From: Leptolinea sp. UBA5203
GTDB lineage: Bacteria > Chloroflexota > Anaerolineae > Anaerolineales > Anaerolineaceae
NCBI GenBank assembly: GCA_002412765.1
Contig: DHVR01000052.1
Coordinates: 1 to 63,131 of the forward strand
DNA: 63,131 nt
Reading direction: 5' to 3'
The notes under the pieces are model-generated. The model ran no database searches and was not told the origin of the DNA. It saw only the letters and a program-made list of their open reading frames with translations. Position 1 is the first letter of the stretch. Each line of letters starts with the position of its first letter. Shown here in pieces: positions 61,394-63,131 of this stretch. Position numbers and translations under genes: made by a program.

Positions 61394-62362
61394 CTATTTC
61401 ACATTGGCGCGAATTTGCTCTGCGATTTTTACCAGCTCGGGATATTGATCAAAGAAAGCGATTTTGTCCCAGGCGATCTGCCCATCCCCTTCCGGCTCCA
61501 ATTCAAAGACGTACCAATTCCAAGACTCTGAAAAATCCTCTTCCGGATTCGTGGCGGCATATTCACTGACGAATTGATCCCAGTAATTATTATAGAAATC
61601 GGTTATTTGTACATCAAATTCTTCCTGGGAGCTGCTGTTGGCTTCAATTTCTTGAAATTCGGGCAGCAGGTCAGTCCAAAATTGATCAACAAAATCTGCG
61701 ATATAACTGGAGGGGGCGAAACAGCCATAATCGGTTTCGTAAGTTTGGCAGGCTGCCCCTGCAGAATCAAACTGGTTTAGTTCAAGGGTCATCAGATGAC
61801 CCAGCTCGTGGGTTAAGGTTTGGGCAAACCAGTTGCGGTCTCCAGCATCCATCACATCCATATAGAGAATCCATTTCGATGCGCTTTCATAATCCAGCGG
61901 CTCAACACTGGCCAGGTCATTGTCGACATCATCGGTAAAAAAGATGACCTGATCGATTTGTTTCAGGTAATGTTTGGGAAAAATCAGCTTGGCATAGTCC
62001 CATAAATCCTGTTGATAATCGGTATCCTCTTGTTGACTGCTGTAGGTGTCATCTGTTAAATCGTAATAATAGGGTTCGGATAAATCGGAGCCAACGACAT
62101 CATAATAGACTAAATAAACCGCGTCATCTTCTTCGTCCCAGGTGTCATCCAGGGCTGCTTCCGCATTATCTGCCGCATCTGTTTCTGAATTTTCCACTGC
62201 TTCCAGGTCTTCTACAACTGCTTCAGTTGCATTTTCTTGATATGTTGAAGCATCCTCCTGGGATTCAGAAGGTTCGTTGGATTCAACAGAACTGGTCATG
62301 CAAGCTAATAGGATCAACCCGCAACCGATAATAAGTAATACTTTTAAGTAATTAGTTTTCAT
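61394..62362 (-). CDS. Lipoprotein with HExxH motif, putative metallopeptidase
   Basis: A 322-residue exported protein. Lipobox ILLAC with Cys about 21 is followed by a long acidic, low-complexity linker (about 25-80). The folded part contains THELGHLMTLEL (HELGH at 185-189), a zincin-type metal site, and several Cys (CQTYETDYGC). A later Glu ligand is not obvious. Family not recognised. It converges with the response regulator gene, with only 6 bp between. Confidence 0.7.
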   Translation of the reverse strand: MKTNYLKVLLIIGCGLILLACMTSSVESNEPSESQEDASTYQENATEAVVEDLEAVENSETDAADNAEAALDDTWDEEDDAVYLVYYDVVGSDLSEPYYYDLTDDTYSSQQEDTDYQQDLWDYAKLIFPKHYLKQIDQVIFFTDDVDNDLASVEPLDYESASKWILYMDVMDAGDRNWFAQTLTHELGHLMTLELNQFDSAGAACQTYETDYGCFAPSSYIADFVDQFWTDLLPEFQEIEANSSSQEEFDVQITDFYNNYWDQFVSEYAATNPEEDFSESWNWYVFELEPEGDGQIAWDKIAFFDQYPELVKIAEQIRANVK

Positions 62363-62482
62363 TGTTTCACCTAACCAAACCTTAGCAGAATAGGGTTGAT
62401 TTTACAGTATAATCAGGGTTAAACCAACCAAAGAATTCCGGAATTTATTCCGATTAATCTTAATCAAGCAGGAGATTGCATT

Positions 62483-63131
62483 ATGTCTGATCCAGAAATG
62501 AAAACCTCAACCGATTTTATTCGTGAAATCATTAATGATGATCTACGGACGAATAAATATCAAGGCCGCGTACACACGAGGTTTCCACCGGAACCCAATG
62601 GATATTTGCATATTGGACACGCCAAGTCCATCTGCTTGAACTTTGGTATTGCCGAAGATTACCCTGGGGGATTGTACAACCTGCGTTTTGACGACACTAA
62701 TCCCAGTAAGGAAGAAGTGGAGTATGTGGAATCCATCCAGAAGGATATTCGCTGGCTGGGATTTGATTGGCAGGAGCGCTTGTTTTTTGCTTCCGATTAT
62801 TTTCAGCAGATGTACGACTACGCCGTTAAACTGATCAAAATGGGCAAGGCTTTTGTTTGTGATTTGACCTCGGAAGAGATGCGTGAATATCGCGGAACCC
62901 TGACCGAACCCGGTAAACCCAGTCCTTATCGAACCCGCACGGTGGATGAAAACCTGGTATTGTTCGGCCGCATGAAGAATGGGGATTTTCCGGACGGCAG
63001 CAAAACCTTGCGCGCGATCATTGATATGGCATCCCCCAATATCAATATGCGTGACCCGGTCATCTACCGAATTTTGCATGCCGAGCATCACCGCACGGGT
63101 AATGACTGGTGCATTTACCCGATGTATGATT
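62483..63131 (+). CDS. glnS: Glutaminyl-tRNA synthetase (5' part, cut by window end)
   Basis: The first 216 codons of a class I synthetase. RFPPEPNGYLHIGHAKSICLNF has the HIGH motif (43-46). LRFDDTNPSKE and the GlnRS-type EYVESIQKDIRWLGFDW follow. RTR, MRDPVIYRI and HRTGNDWCIYPMYD are typical of GlnRS. AGGAG precedes ATG by about eight bases. It charges tRNA-Gln directly, in place of the GatCAB route. The frame is open to the window edge. Confidence 0.95.
   Translation, partial: MSDPEMKTSTDFIREIINDDLRTNKYQGRVHTRFPPEPNGYLHIGHAKSICLNFGIAEDYPGGLYNLRFDDTNPSKEEVEYVESIQKDIRWLGFDWQERLFFASDYFQQMYDYAVKLIKMGKAFVCDLTSEEMREYRGTLTEPGKPSPYRTRTVDENLVLFGRMKNGDFPDGSKTLRAIIDMASPNINMRDPVIYRILHAEHHRTGNDWCIYPMYD

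Overview
The window reads as chromosome of an anaerobic bacterium of the phylum Chloroflexota, most likely class Anaerolineae. This is inferred from gene content, not from a database search: MalT-like regulators ending in a BTAD domain, DUF5317 and DUF3048 proteins, an Os1348-type NHLP leader protein, NBR1-like lipoproteins, a biotin-dependent Na+ pump decarboxylase, a MetV-MetF fusion and the lar nickel-pincer genes. Genes are dense on both strands. No rRNA, tRNA or CRISPR array was recognised.

Layout. 0.1-6.4 kb (minus): a UvrA2-like ATPase and a four-gene Na+-translocating acyl-CoA decarboxylase operon. 7.0-13.5 kb (plus): a DUF3048 protein, an M55 peptidase, then a tight RNA-modification operon (tgt-like, two tandem ArmA/Rmt-type 16S rRNA methyltransferase homologues, RsmF-like). 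13.5-19.1 kb (minus): an HD-GYP protein, an Os1348-type NHLP precursor-like protein, a DUF5317 protein, an unlisted 47-residue membrane peptide and a BTAD regulator. 19.2-28.3 kb (minus): a complete histidine operon hisG-D-C-B-H-A-F-I-E with a DJ-1/HisB fusion, an NBR1-like lipoprotein and an antisense acetyltransferase embedded in it. It is preceded by a histidine-codon leader peptide and a terminator. 28.4-31.4 kb: a PAS/GAF/GGDEF protein. 31.5-35.0 kb: pstSCAB. 35.1-38.3 kb: a MetV-MetF fusion, a phosphopantetheinyl transferase and a quinate-dehydrogenase-like protein.

38.6-42.8 kb is a decayed integron. A 40-codon intI remnant diverges from four AT-rich genes separated by three attC-like palindromes, and at least three of these genes lie in recognisable cassettes. 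43.3-46.4 kb: larB-larE-larC without larA. 46.4-49.7 kb: a two-component system. 49.8-52.8 kb: a TetR-controlled ABC exporter. 53.3-55.0 kb: an ABC-F translation factor behind a six-codon leader peptide and a terminator, closely resembling the msrD leader. 55.2-61.4 kb: a MacB/FtsX-type ABC system with two ATPases (one fused to a cyclic-nucleotide-binding domain) and its own two-component system. 61.4-62.4 kb: a lipoprotein with an HExxH motif. The window ends inside glnS.

The most distinctive material is the integron, the two ribosome-dependent attenuators (his and ABC-F), and the tgt/ArmA-like/ArmA-like/RsmF operon. Several independent loci bear on ribosome or antibiotic biology: Rmt-like methyltransferases, the ABC-F attenuator and the TetR/ABC exporter.
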